Shown one piece after another: positions 1 to 11,383 of a stretch of DNA of 64,000 nt (position 1 is the stretch's first letter; each line of letters starts with the position of its first letter). The position numbers and the translations under genes were made by a program. Source of the DNA: Pratylenchus scribneri (Eukaryota; Nematoda; Chromadorea; Rhabditida; Pratylenchidae); the NCBI GenBank assembly GCA_030063045.1, contig JAQSEB010000015.1, forward strand, positions 2,232,001 to 2,296,000, given 5' to 3'. The notes beneath the pieces were generated by a model, which saw only the letters and a list, made by a program, of their open reading frames with translations, had not been told where the DNA came from and did not search any database.

Positions 1-718
1 AAATGGAATTTACAGCAAATTTCTGAAATTATTTAAAATTAATTTTAATTTTTGGATATCTAAAAATAAGAATGTGAAATTTCTTGTTTAATTTAGAATT
101 TTGCCATAAATTTGTGATAAAAAATCAATTTAATCAAGCCAATGGGCAATGATGAATAGTGTTAAAAAGAAGACCCTAGAAAACTTACATTAATTCAAAC
201 TTTACCAGAAATATTTTTATAGAAAATTTCTTGAATATTTCTGCATTTTTATGAAGTTATTAATTTTTTCTTTAGGCATTTTTCTGTTTATTTATTTTAT
301 TCGACAAATTTATGGAACTAATTTGGGGCTATAAAAAGTAGGCCAGAAGCCAGATTATTGATTGCTTCACTTGGTTACATAAGAACAAAGAAAAAAATCC
401 TCTTAATAATAAAAGCAAATGAGAACTAGGAAAATGGAAGCTGGCAGCAGCAGTAAAGCCTAATTATTCCCCCACATTTTTTGTCTATGCCTCATGACTT
501 TGACGTAATTTCCTCTGCTGCCGGTTGGATAAAAAAAAGCGGATAAAAATGAGAATGAATTGGAATGGAATGGGATGAATGGGAATGAGGAGAAAAGAAT
601 GTGCTTTGGGGGATTTCCGCCACCGCCACTGCTGCCATTAGCCTCGACGGCAATCAATTTTTATAATTATTCGGCCAAGGCTTTAAGCCAAATAAGTTTT
701 ATTTATTTGTTTTCTCAA
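1..718. other. Intergenic, upstream of first gene
   Basis: AT-rich sequence with no convincing coding exon. The frame of the downstream gene stays open back to an ATG at 560, so 5' coding sequence up to 560 cannot be excluded, but the segment 560-718 is low in coding character. Confidence 0.4.
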
Positions 719-3700
719 ATGGAAGCAGATGAATTGGCGGCTGCGGCTTATGAAGCAGAAAAACAACATAGGATATTCGTTTTAGGGCTATGTTTGTTGT
801 TTGGATGGGTGGCTGTGATGGCACTATTTTGCGCATATCCTCAGGTTTTAAATTGTCTTTATTTAGTAATAAAAATCCTATTAAATTTTGTTCAGTATTA
901 AGAATTTTTAGGCGAAAAATGAAAAAAAATATGATAATTCTCCTAAATTTAGAAAATTCAGTATTTAATATTCACCGCTTGATATTAAAAAACTTATCCG
1001 ATTAATTTTCTCGGAATAATTTAAAATATTGTTAAGATAAATTGAAACTAGAACGAGCTCTAGTATAAAAAAATTATAGATTGAATTAATTTATCAATAA
1101 TTTATCATTTTGCAGCTTTTTCGCAATTTTATATTTCGTTATATTTGTTGCTTTTTTGGAGAACATCAAAGGAATCGAGGATTTAACGAAGAAGTGTACC
1201 GAGCTAAAGAACGGATGAGATCTGCGAGTAGATCATTCATTAATGTTTCAATGGCCGCAAATCCTTCGGCTATTCTGTCTAATCAGGTTAAACTTTAATT
1301 CAAATAGAAAAGAACTAAATCTCTTCGGCAAAGTAAATGAATACTCTTTCCGGAATGAAAATCAGAATTCTTTCCGGAAAGAAAATCAGAATTCTTTATG
1401 GAATGAAAATCAGAATTCTTTATGGAATGAAAATCAGAATTCTTTCCGGAAAGAAAATCAGAATTCTTTCCGGAATGAAAATCAGAATAATTCTTTCCGG
1501 AATGAAAATTAGAAAACTCTTTCCGGAATGAAAATCAGAATTCTTTCCGGAATGAAAATCAGAATTCATTCCGGAATGAAAATCAGAATTCTTTCCGGAA
1601 TGAAAATCAGAATTCATTCCGGAATGAAAATCAGAACATTTTCGGAATGAAAATCAGAATTCATTACGGAATGAAAATCAGAATTCTTTATGGAATGAAA
1701 ATCAGAATTCTTTCCGGAATGAAAATCAGAATTCTTTCCGGAATGAAAATCAGAATTCCGGAATGAAAATCAGAATTCTTTCCGGAAAGAAAATCAGAAT
1801 TCTTTATGGAATGAAAATCAGAATTCTTTCCGGAAAGAAAATCAGAATTCTATCCGGAATGTTGCGGAATGGCAAAGTGAGGATTGGGCAGCATCAAAGT
1901 TGGAAGCTTTCGAGGATGACAAATTGAGCAAATGCTAATCGAGATCGAGTGAAACAAAAAAGGAGAAAAGAAAAAGAACCCAAAAATTTAAATTGAAGAA
2001 AATATTTTAATTTTCCAATTAAATTTTTCATTTCATTTTTTGCCATTTTCTTCCAATCAATTGATTCTTTATGCTTTTTCTCATAAGATTGTTATCAGCA
2101 AATATCCGCCTCTTTCATCCTCACGACTATCCATATGATGATGATTTTTTCATTCTTGTCAAATCAAACAAAAAACCAAACAAATGAATAAATAAAGAAG
2201 TGTGAAAATTAAATTGTGAATTTTCAACTCATCCATCTGCCAAAGTCTAATAAGTAGCCTAAGGGCGAAAAAAGTGAATTTGGAAACATCAACATCATCA
2301 ATTTTGTGGCAAATTGGAAAAGCCGCGAAAACACCAATCAATTCCCAACTTGAACCATCCAGGAGAACTTGCGCACACAAAACAAATCATTGAAATTCTT
2401 CAAGTGGCGACCCTGGCAACCTGGAAGGTTTGATTGAAAAGTGGGAAGTTGAATAATTTGAAAAATAGGTAAAATAAACTGAAAATTAAGTAAAAAAAAG
2501 AGTAGGAAAATGGCGGAAAATGAGCTTTCTCCGCCCCCGCCCCGACCCAAATCAAGCTATGAGTGCGAAATTAGGAAATATTGGAAACTGTTGGAATTGA
2601 TTATAGAGGAAAATGTGCCGGAAATATTAGGTGATAGGGCGACAACGAATTCGCTTAAGCGATTATATTATAGGGTTAAAAATAAATTTCAGGAATTTGA
2701 CATTTTATTAGGAAAAATTGATAAAGAAATAGGAAAAGCACATGAATTATTTGGAACTTTTGCAGTAGCAAATAAAAAGCAAAAAGCAAATAGTTTTGAG
2801 ACTTTTTTGAGAGAATTTAATCTGGGAGAGAAGGTACAAATGACAAAATTAGCACAGAATAGATGGAAATTGTTGCTAATATATTTAGCAGATAGATTAA
2901 ACATTGACATTGGATCATCTAATTCAGAGAGCGCGGATATGACTAGGAATATGAGGATTACATTTTGGGTAAATTCCGTCGAAAGAGAAAATGAATTAGG
3001 ATCTGTTGAATATTTATCAGAATTTGAGAATGAAAATGAAGAAAATAGGGAAATTTTAGACAAGGAAATTAAAAATTGTCAAAAGGAGAATAATGAAATT
3101 GAATTTGTAGAATTATTAAGGAATATAAAAGACGAATTAAAGGAATCAATTGCTTTTGATCATAATATCTTAGCAATGCTAGAGGAAAATTCGGACAAAA
3201 TTTCGCACAAAATAGAAGGACATTCGAAGGCATCTCTTGACTTAATCAAAATTGATAATTCGATTGAAAATTGCGAAGAAAGGATTCTTAAATTCGAGAT
3301 TATGCTCGATGCTTTGGAAGTTAAAAATAATGCCGAAATAAATGAAAATTTGAATTTGTTAGAATCGTGCCTTTTTAATTTAGATTCGGGAATGAAAATA
3401 TGTAACTATGGATTAGGTTATGATGAAGATATCGCGATTGAAAATTCATGCGATGATTTAATTCAGAATAAGCAAGAAAACTTGTCATTATTAAATTTAG
3501 GGGATGCCATTGAGAAAAATGATAATGTAGATGTAGTACAAAAGGAAAATCAACAGTCTCAACACGTAAAATCCAATTCAGAATTAACTCAAGAAATATC
3601 TAATTTAGGGAATAAAATACTATCAGAATGCGCCATTAAGAAAATCGAAAATAGGTTTAAAATTTTTGGATTTCCACTTGGAGAAAATTCAAAAGGTAAA

Positions 3701-6580
3701 GCTGTTTTAAATAACAATATTGGTTTAGAGCAAACGAATATAGGTCAAAAAGAAACAAAATTGATTTCAGAAAATGTGTCAAATACTCGTTCATATAAAA
3801 GAAGACAAAATCAAGGAAATCAATTAGGGAAACATAATTATAAAATAGAAATTGGCCAACAAAAGCAACAAAATTATGGTAACCAGCATAGGCAAAACAA
3901 TAATAATTATCAACAAAAATTTCAAAACAACAAAGCAAACTATCGGCCGCCAATTCGCAATAATATTTGCCAATTTTATGATACAAATAAGCAAGAATTT
4001 GGACCGAATAGGGAAAAACAAAATAATGAATTTAAGAAAATTCACAAAAATGAGTTTAGGCAAATTAGACAATTTGACAATATAGAATATTTTGGTTGGA
4101 GATCATGGCCAAGAATTGAAAATTTCAGTCGATATGCTTATGATAATGCAAATAGAAATGAGCGATTTTTGAATATTAGAGCAAATTGCCCGAATGTGCG
4201 AACAGTGTATAGACCAAAGTGCAATAAATTGACATCGAAAATGTTAGATTTGGCGAATTTGGGAAATGAATTAGATGGTGATAATATTAGGGTTAGAAAT
4301 AACCAGCAAATGCAACAAAACGATGGTGATCATCTTCGTCCACAATATTTTGATAACAACCGTGCCAATAACTACTTGCCAATTCTTCAAAACGATAATC
4401 AATTTTATGGCAGGAATAGGCAATCTCAAGCTTATGGACAATTTGGCAATCGAAATCAAATTAGGCAATATAATGTGCGAAATTACTTTGGCCAACGGGA
4501 ATTTAAGCCTCGGACAAACATTAAAAATCTAGGCCTACAAGCATTTAAATATGGAAATAAATTAGGCAATGAAATAGAAGAACGGAATTTTAATGAACAC
4601 TATAGTGACTGTAGGCGTAAATCGATTAACAGTGAACTGGCATCCACTAGGCGTGATGTTGCATTGAATTGGCGTGATGAGAACATAAATGCACCTGGCA
4701 ATTCTGCACAATATCATAAAGGTTTAGAAGATTTGAGAAAAAATATTTCAGATAAAGTAAGAACAGATGAAAAGAAGGAAAAATTCGAATTTGAATTAGG
4801 GAATATAAATGCCAATTTTGAAGCTGGAATTGTTCTCACAAAGACTAAATCGAAAACACAAAATAGGAATACATCAATTATGAATAATTCATCTGAAACT
4901 GAAATTTATGAGATTATGAAAAATACATTAATTATAGGACTAGCTATTTTGAATATACATCAATGGAATAATAGGTTGATGAAGAAAAGAAATATTAGGG
5001 AAGAAAACATCAAAACTTTTTCAAGGGGGAGTGTTGCGGAATGGCAAAGTGAGGATTGGGCAGCATCAAAGTTGGAAGCTTTCGAGGATGACAAATTGAG
5101 CAAATGCTAATCGAGATCGAGTGAAACAAAAAAGGAGAAAAGAAAAAGAACCCAAAAATTTAAATTGAAGAAAATATTTTAATTTTCCAATTAAATTTTT
5201 CATTTCATTTTTTGCCATTTTCTTCCAATCAATTGATTCTTTATGCTTTTTCTCATAAGATTGTTATCAGCAAATATCCGCCTCTTTCATCCTCACGACT
5301 ATCCATATGATGATGACTTTTTCATTCTTGTCAAATCAAACAAAAAACCAAACAAATGAATAAATAAAGAAGTGTGAAAATTATATTGTGAATTTTCAAC
5401 TCATCCATCTGCCAAAGTCTAATAAGTAGCCGACGGCGAAAAAAGTGAATTTGGAAACATCAACATCATCAAATTTGTGGCATATTGGAAAAGCCGCAAA
5501 AACATCAAAAATTGTCAATTCCCAACTTGAACCATCCAGGAGAACTTGCGCACACAAAACAAATCATTGAAATTCTTTACGGAATGAAAATCAGAATTCT
5601 TTCCGGAATGAAAATTAGAAAACTCTTTCCGGAATGAAAATCAGAATTCTTTCCGGAAAGAAAATCAGAATTCTTTATGGAATGAAAATCAGAATTCTTT
5701 ATGGAATGAAAATCAGAATTCTTTCCGGAATGAAAATCAGAATTCTTTCCGGAATGAAAATCAGAATTCCGGAATGAAAATCAGAATTCTTTCCGGAATG
5801 AAAATTAGAAAACTCTTTCCGGAATGAAAATCAGAATTCTTTCCGGAATGAAAATCAGAATTCATTCCGGAATGAAAATCAGAATTCTTTCCGGAATGAA
5901 AATCAGAATTCATTCCGGAATGAAAATCAGAATTCATTACGGAATGAAAATCAGAATTCTTTCCGGAATGAAAATCAGAATTCATTCCGGAATGAAAATC
6001 AGAATTCATTCCGGAATGAAATCAGAATTCTTTATGGAATGAAAATCAGAATTCTTTCCGGAATAAAAATCAGAATTCTTTCCGGAATGAAAATCAGAAT
6101 TCTTTCCGGAATGAAAATCAGAATTCTTTCCGGAATGAAAATCAGAATTCTTTCCGGAATGTAAATCAGAATTCTTTCCGGAATGAAAATCAGAATTCTT
6201 TCCGGAATGAAAATCAGAATTCTTTTCGGAATGAAAATCAAATCCTTTATAAAAAATTTGAATTCATAGAAACATTTTATAATGTCAAAAGAATTTTAAA
6301 AAGTAAAATTATGAAGCCATTGTTATTGTTAATTTTTTAATTTTTCAGCAACAGGTCGGTTTCTATGATGATTTTTCTGAAAGGAATGCAGACAACAGGA
6401 GAAATCAACAATTCGATAGCCCCATAGTGCATAATATTCCTGAACCAAATTATGAGGTTAAAAATTCAAAATAAAATAAAATTTTGATAAAAACTGCAAT
6501 TATTATAGATTGCTGATGAGATGGACAATGGAGATGTACAATGCTTTCAAAATAATAAAAATGACCTATCGAAAAAATGA
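719..6580 (+). CDS. Small single-span membrane protein, unknown function
   Basis: Four exons with matching phases: 719-844, 1116-1286, 6349-6456, 6509-6580 (TGA), giving about 158 residues. Exon 1 encodes a short acidic N-terminus (MEADELAAAAYEAEKQH) followed by a hydrophobic stretch of about 20 residues ending in FCAYPQ, then a basic, Cys-containing segment (RYICCFF) and a charged, Asn/Gln-rich tail, so it is most simply a single-pass membrane protein with a hydrophilic tail. All junctions are GT-AG with phase 0. I do not recognise the family. The 5.1-kb second intron (1287-6348) is filled by a 24-bp minisatellite and an LTR element. The start could instead be the in-frame ATG at 560. Confidence 0.5.
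1337..1859 (+). repeat. 24-bp minisatellite, left half
   Basis: Tandem copies of a 24-bp unit (GAATGAAAATCAGAATTC then TTTCCG) with variants TTTATG, ATTCCG and AAAG for ATGA. Each unit carries the self-complementary words GAATTC and TTCCGGAA. The array is cut by the LTR element at 1860 and resumes at 5580. Because 24 is a multiple of three, long meaningless reading frames run through it on both strands. Confidence 0.95.
1860..2402 (+). repeat. 5' LTR
   Basis: Direct repeat partner of 5032-5579, starting TGTTGCGGAATGG and ending ATTCTTCA. Roughly ten substitutions and one small insertion separate it from the right copy. It would carry the element's promoter, but no clear TATA box stands out in such AT-rich DNA. 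Confidence 0.92.
2405..2421 (+). promoter_or_regulatory. tRNA primer binding site candidate
   Basis: TGGCGACCCTGGCAACC begins 2 bp after the 5' LTR. The leading TGG is what pairs with a tRNA 3' CCA end; the resemblance to the TGGCGACC sites of elements primed by tRNA-Arg is from memory and not tested here. Confidence 0.7.
2510..5110 (+). CDS. Gag-like ORF of the LTR element
   Basis: One uninterrupted 866-residue frame begins 107 bp after the 5' LTR and ends 79 bp inside the 3' LTR, so the last 26 residues are LTR-encoded. Residues 1-160 are a charged, predicted helical region after a Pro-rich start (SPPPPRPKS). Residues 170-330 are Glu/Asn-rich and coiled-coil-like. Residues 420-700 are Asn/Gln/Arg/Tyr-rich and basic, a possible RNA-binding region. 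A short hydrophobic patch (NTLIIGLAILNI) precedes a basic stretch near the C-terminus. No CCHC zinc knuckle, protease DTG/DSG, RT YxDD or integrase motif is visible. A Gag-like structural role is inferred from position only; homology is not recognisable by eye. Confidence 0.75.
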   Translation: MAENELSPPPPRPKSSYECEIRKYWKLLELIIEENVPEILGDRATTNSLKRLYYRVKNKFQEFDILLGKIDKEIGKAHELFGTFAVANKKQKANSFETFLREFNLGEKVQMTKLAQNRWKLLLIYLADRLNIDIGSSNSESADMTRNMRITFWVNSVERENELGSVEYLSEFENENEENREILDKEIKNCQKENNEIEFVELLRNIKDELKESIAFDHNILAMLEENSDKISHKIEGHSKASLDLIKIDNSIENCEERILKFEIMLDALEVKNNAEINENLNLLESCLFNLDSGMKICNYGLGYDEDIAIENSCDDLIQNKQENLSLLNLGDAIEKNDNVDVVQKENQQSQHVKSNSELTQEISNLGNKILSECAIKKIENRFKIFGFPLGENSKGKAVLNNNIGLEQTNIGQKETKLISENVSNTRSYKRRQNQGNQLGKHNYKIEIGQQKQQNYGNQHRQNNNNYQQKFQNNKANYRPPIRNNICQFYDTNKQEFGPNREKQNNEFKKIHKNEFRQIRQFDNIEYFGWRSWPRIENFSRYAYDNANRNERFLNIRANCPNVRTVYRPKCNKLTSKMLDLANLGNELDGDNIRVRNNQQMQQNDGDHLRPQYFDNNRANNYLPILQNDNQFYGRNRQSQAYGQFGNRNQIRQYNVRNYFGQREFKPRTNIKNLGLQAFKYGNKLGNEIEERNFNEHYSDCRRKSINSELASTRRDVALNWRDENINAPGNSAQYHKGLEDLRKNISDKVRTDEKKEKFEFELGNINANFEAGIVLTKTKSKTQNRNTSIMNNSSETEIYEIMKNTLIIGLAILNIHQWNNRLMKKRNIREENIKTFSRGSVAEWQSEDWAASKLEAFEDDKLSKC
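5032..5579 (+). repeat. 3' LTR
   Basis: Right-hand copy of the LTR. Its first 79 bases encode the C-terminus and stop codon of the element's ORF. It ends TTTA where the left copy ends TTCA, and is followed by the target duplication CGGAA at 5580. Confidence 0.92.
5580..6241 (+). repeat. 24-bp minisatellite, right half
   Basis: Continuation of the array at 1337-1859 after the LTR insertion, same unit and orientation, about 27 copies with single-base variants, ending 108 bp before exon 3 of the host gene. Confidence 0.95.
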
Positions 6581-7796
6581 AATATTTTTATAAATTGCTC
6601 AAATTTTAAAAATAATTGATCTCTATAATTCAATAAATAAATTTTTTTTATTTGCTTTCTAATAATTAAAAAAATATTTTTTGTGAATATTTCATGGAAA
6701 TATTCAATTGACTTCAACTAATTAGAACTTAGAATTATATAATCGTGGGAATTATGAATTAATAATTTAAAAAAATTGGATAGAAGATTAATACGTAGGT
6801 TTTGAAGATATATTTGACCTTTTGACTCAAATTAATTAATGGAAATAATTTAATAAGAAATTTAATTTTCCCATGAAAATACTAAACTTTATCGATAAGT
6901 GCGAATAACAGTATATTTTTTCCAAGAATTTATTTGAATAATTTCCCACATTTATTTTTTTAATTTAAACTATTTCTTCAAATTAAAATTTTCGTATGAT
7001 CCCTAAAAAAATTTTTTTGTCATTCGAAATGAGAAAAGCAATCTCTTTCCCCATTTTTCGCAACTTAATAAGGAAAAGATTTTGCTCTCAAATTAAAAAG
7101 AAATTGGATACTTATTAGCTATAAAAATTTGTTATTTAATTTTTTCTCAAAATTTATGGTTTTATACTTAGCATAATTTTTAACCATGAAATCAGAAAAT
7201 TTTATATCATATTTTGATCACATATCAAAATAAGTACAAATATAAATTTAAGATAACTCGAATCTAGTGTACCCTTTTTACGTTCAAAAATTAATTTCAA
7301 CAAAATTAACTTCATTCAAGTCAGCTTTTTTCAAAATTAAATTAGCTATAATAGTTGGTCAAATAAGGGCAATAGGGAAGAGAAAATTAATGTGGTTGGC
7401 CATTTCCATAAAATTTAATTATCCGATTCAACCATCCATCCTCTGATTTGATTAAATTTCCACAATCACTAATTTTAACAAACAAATATTCCTTAGTTTT
7501 TGGCAAATATCTTTGCTTCATTTATAAATTACAATACTCTAAATTCATTTTGCGTGTTTCCCGAGAATTTTTTTGGTCGCTTAGGTAATTTGTTGTTTAC
7601 TTTCCAAATTTCGAAGAATCGCAGCATAAATTTTTATATGCCTTTTTCTGCTCACAATAGAATTTGTCCTTACTACCCAAGAAACATGCAATCTATGCTA
7701 TAATTTCTTAATTGGATCCCACTTACACTATCTCCAACCAAAACTCAAATAAATTTTAATCCAATTTGGAATTATTTCCTAATATTTTGGTCTTTT
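6581..7796. other. Intergenic spacer
   Basis: About 75-80% A+T by eye, homopolymer-rich, with no exon I can support. An open frame at 7500-7703 lacks coding support and a proper ATG. Confidence 0.5.
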
Positions 7797-10610
7797 ATGG
7801 AGATGGTACAATCTGGTTCGTGGTATTCTCTCTTCCAATATGCACTAATTTTATTCATCTCAATTGCCTCCGGCCTCATCATTTGCTTTGCCCTTCACCT
7901 TCTTTGGATGCTCAAAAAACAAAGAAATTTTGAATGTTCACCATCTTTACTTGGTCAGTTTAGCAAATTTTATTTTATTAGATTGGAATTTAGGAGAAGA
8001 GCTCAATTTTTGTTGGCTAATAGATGATTGAATGAAAACAAGAATTCTTTTAAGGAATGAAAATCTATATTCTTTCTGGAATGAAAATCAGAATTCTTTC
8101 CGGAATAAAAATCAGAATTCTTTCAGGAATTAAAATCAGTATTCTTTCCGGAATGAAAATCAGAATTCTTTCCGTAATGAAAATCAGAATTCTTTCCGGA
8201 ATAAAAATCAGAATTCTTTCCGGAATGAAAATCAGAATTCTTTCCGGAATGAAAATCAAAATTCTTTCCGGAATGAAAATCAGAATTCTTTCCGGAATGA
8301 AAATCAGAATTCTTTCCGGAATGAAAATCAGAATTCTTTCCGGAATGAAAATCAAAATTCTTTCCGGAATGAAAATCAGAATTCTTTCCGGAATGAAAAT
8401 CAGAATTCTTTCCGGAAATTCTTTCCAGAATGAAATTTATTTATTATTTCAATAAATTTTCACAGTTTATCTCATTTCACTTTTGTTCTGCTGTTTGGCC
8501 CTATTTGCCCAATATTGCATTTTACTCCTCTTCCAATTAATGCCCTCCCTACCAGACATCAGTCCAACCCAATTAATTTTCTGGTCCGGCCTATTTCCCG
8601 GCTCTCTGATTCCAGCCACGCCCATTTCCGTTCTTTTTCTCTCGCTTGATCGGCTTCTCATCGTCCTTCTACCATCACTTTATATGCGCAAATTGACCAA
8701 ATTTGGATTGGCTGCCACTAGTGGTGCCGCCGTTTTCGGCTTATTCGCCATGAATTTTGGTGTTAATTTATCGCAAAAGCCGACAAAGGAAGTGCCCGGT
8801 CGGTTTTAACCATTTTGTTTTTAAATTTTTCTTCGCTTAAAATTTACTATTCTTTTATGATTTAATAATGAAAAAATATCAACTAATCAGCAATTAATTT
8901 TAATTTACCTAAAAATCTTCAAAAATTATTTTTTGATACTAATCTGCCATCAGATTTTGAACACGCAAAGGATAGTCCAAAATTTAACAAAATATGTAGC
9001 CAAAGTTACTCTAAATCTTAAGTTCAACATAGTCATCTAGTTATGCCTAAGGAAGCCATCATCAAAAACAACCAAAATGACAAAGAAAAAGGCAACGAAA
9101 ATGAAGATTACTGCTCAATAGAATGGTTGATTCTAAGACGGCAATTGTAAAGAGGACCCTAGAGCTTTGTTTGATAACCACTTTCCACCCAATTTTCAAA
9201 ACCTTCTCTCTAGAAAATACTCATTCCTCGGTGCATTTAAATTCTGGAGATAATTTAAAAAATATGATTTTGATGAATTATTTGATCATCGCCTTAAAAA
9301 TAATTTATATCCTTTTTTATTGCTTTCCACTTTTAAGAGTGCATTTCATTTGGTTGCCTAACTTCCGATGCCTCTCGTCTCATTTATGCCGTCAATCGTT
9401 TGGCCGTTGCCCTGCCAAATTTTCTCACCGGCTCTGCTTTCCTATTTGTCCTTTTTGCCTACCGTCGTCGAATTGAGAAAAATTCAGGGTCAAGTAATGC
9501 GAATCGATCACGTAAAATGGTACAAAGTACATATTTAACAAATGTGCTTAAAATTATATTTTAGGGTGATCTTCTAGCACTTTGGGTTGTAATTTTTGAA
9601 TTTACGCTTGATTTGCTTCCAAATTTGGTGAATTTCGTGCTGACAACATTTTTGGGTATCAACGTTTCGGTTTATGTTGGCGCATTCCGCTCGATTTCCT
9701 ACTCATTTTGTGCCATTTGTTCGGCACTTGCTCATACCGCCATCCTTTGGCGAATTTTTTCGACAAGTTAGTTAATGGGAGGATCATCCCAAAATTTAGA
9801 AGAATCAAAAAATTGTATAAAAAAAATAAAAATTTTAATTACCTAAGTATCGGTATCTTAAGTAATTTCTTTAGAAAAGTTGAATAAAAATTTTTAAACT
9901 TTTGTACATCAATTATAAAATTATAATGGCAAAAATTAAATGAACCGAATAGATGTTAGAAATTTGCATTTTTGGGCTGTATTTTATATTAAATTATGTA
10001 TCATTTCTATGAATTAAAAATAAGCAAAATATTACCATTTATGTTAGTTGAAGAATATTTATGGTTTAGCAAACATTATAAAGACCTCATTCACATTCTT
10101 CGTCTTAATAAAAATAAATGTCAGAGAAAAATCTAAAAATTACAAAAATTGGAAATTAGAACAATGATGTGTGATTAAAATTAACGAAAAAAAAGTGTAT
10201 TTAAAAGTCTAAAATGCATTTTTACTGTTCAAATAACTTAAAAAAAAAATGCGCAATTTTTCACTATTTGAATTTTGGATGCCTTAGGATTTTTCTGCAG
10301 AGTCTTTGGGTACACTTAATTTTATGATGGATTAGAGCCAAGGGCAATGTATCAAAATATAAATTTTATTATTTATTTAACAGAAACCTCGAATACTACA
10401 AAAAGTGTCATTCTTCAAACTGGTGCTGCAACAAAAGTGCAGAATAACAAAAGTGAAAATGGCGAAAGATCGATACGATTTTCGGAGCCCACTCAAAGCC
10501 GAAGTATTGGTAGACGTAGTAGCAGCATTTTCAATACAGAAAGACAGCCATTGGCAGCAGCGAGGAATGAGAGAATGAGGAAAATTACATTTGTTGAAAC
10601 AATTACTTGA
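7797..10610 (+). CDS. Nematode serpentine receptor (7TM GPCR) 1
   Basis: Five phase-consistent exons: 7797-7953, 8466-8798, 9338-9519, 9565-9766, 10384-10610, giving 366 residues. Exon 1 encodes TM1 and a basic first loop (LLWMLKKQR). Exon 2 encodes TM2 to TM4 with SLDRLLIVLLP at the end of TM3, the nematode counterpart of DRY. Exon 3 has the second extracellular loop (CISFGCLTSD) and TM5. Exon 4 has TM6 and TM7. Exon 5 is a Ser/Arg-rich cytoplasmic tail; without it the frame would stop at TAG 9769-9771, so a shorter isoform is possible. The exon 3 acceptor (ttttaag) is weak. Such receptors are plasma-membrane chemosensory or peptide receptors; the ligand is unknown. Intron 1 holds a minisatellite. 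Confidence 0.75.
8036..8430 (+). repeat. 24-bp minisatellite in GPCR 1 intron 1
   Basis: About 16 units of the same 24-bp repeat as at 1337 and 5580, same orientation on the plus strand, confined to the intron between the TM1 and TM2 exons. Confidence 0.95.
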
Positions 10611-11383
10611 TAAAGCATAATTGAAAATTGTACAATTCCTAAGTCTAATAAAATTGAATAAAACATAAAAGTAAAAAGTAAATAAAGAGAAAGTGTCAGC
10701 ATGTTACATTTAATTTTTTTTCGGAAGTTATTAATTCAGGTCCTGGTTTCTAATTTTGGGAATCTTCCCTGTGGATTTTTAGAATTTATCTAGCTAATTT
10801 TGTGAATATCGGCTTCCTGGAAACCTAGTTTATTTTGAATAGGCTCATGCGACTTGACATGGTCGATTTAATCTATTAAAGTTCTATTATAAATACGAAA
10901 AAAGAAATGATCAAAAATTAGTAACGCAAAAACTGTTTTTTGATTTTTATTTTTTAACAATTCTATTATTGAAATTTTATAGATTAAATATATAGACCTT
11001 GCCAAATTGAATGAACCATTTTCTCAATTAGATACAAAGTATATTAGCCGAGATTTCCAAAATTAGCTAGCTAAGTTTTTAACTAATTTTGGACTGCAAA
11101 AATATTTATTTCCAAGTTGATTATTTTAAAAATTATAGATGTCTCGAATTCATTTAATTAAATTCCATAGAAGGAAATTCTGCAAAAATTCAGCCGGGAA
11201 AAAGTGGGAATTTTTGAGAAAAGTGAAAGTGGTAATTTAATTTTTTAATTTAGCCTCATTTCGAATAAGAAATATTAAATGTTAGGGGAAATTTTATAAA
11301 ATGTCACATTTTTCCAACTCCCACTCTCATTCTAAAAATTTTTTTGTTAACAATTTTTGCTTTAATTCAAATTCTATTTTCGA
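10611..11383. other. Intergenic spacer between GPCR genes
   Basis: AT-rich DNA without recognisable exons. 10740-11160 has scattered words that recur in fold-back elements elsewhere in the window (GACTTGACATGGTCGATTTA, and CCGAGATTTCCAAAATT around 11047), so it is probably a decayed copy. Confidence 0.4.

Larger units (their letters stand above)
1860..5579 (+). mobile_element. Non-autonomous LTR retrotransposon
   Basis: Two direct repeats (1860-2402 and 5032-5579, about 98% alike by eye) flank a 2.6-kb interior. Both begin TG; the left ends CA and the right TA. A 5-bp target duplication CGGAA lies at 1855-1859 and 5580-5584. A primer-binding-site candidate TGGCGACCCTGGCAACC starts at 2405, two bases after the left LTR, and a purine tract AAGGGGGAG (5023-5031) precedes the right LTR. 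The interior has a single long ORF and shows no protease, reverse transcriptase, RNase H or integrase motif, so it would depend on another element's enzymes. High LTR similarity implies recent insertion. Confidence 0.92.

Noticed and set aside
1243..1617. Open frames through the 24-bp arrays (also 5761-6241, 8057-8455, 12221-12803, 18973-19470)
   Set aside because: The unit is a multiple of three without stops in several frames, so long frames appear on both strands. No start context, splice link or homology.
7500..7703. 67-codon plus-strand frame before GPCR 1
   Set aside because: Starts at TTG, AT-rich composition, no splice partner in phase with GPCR 1 exon 1 and no homology.
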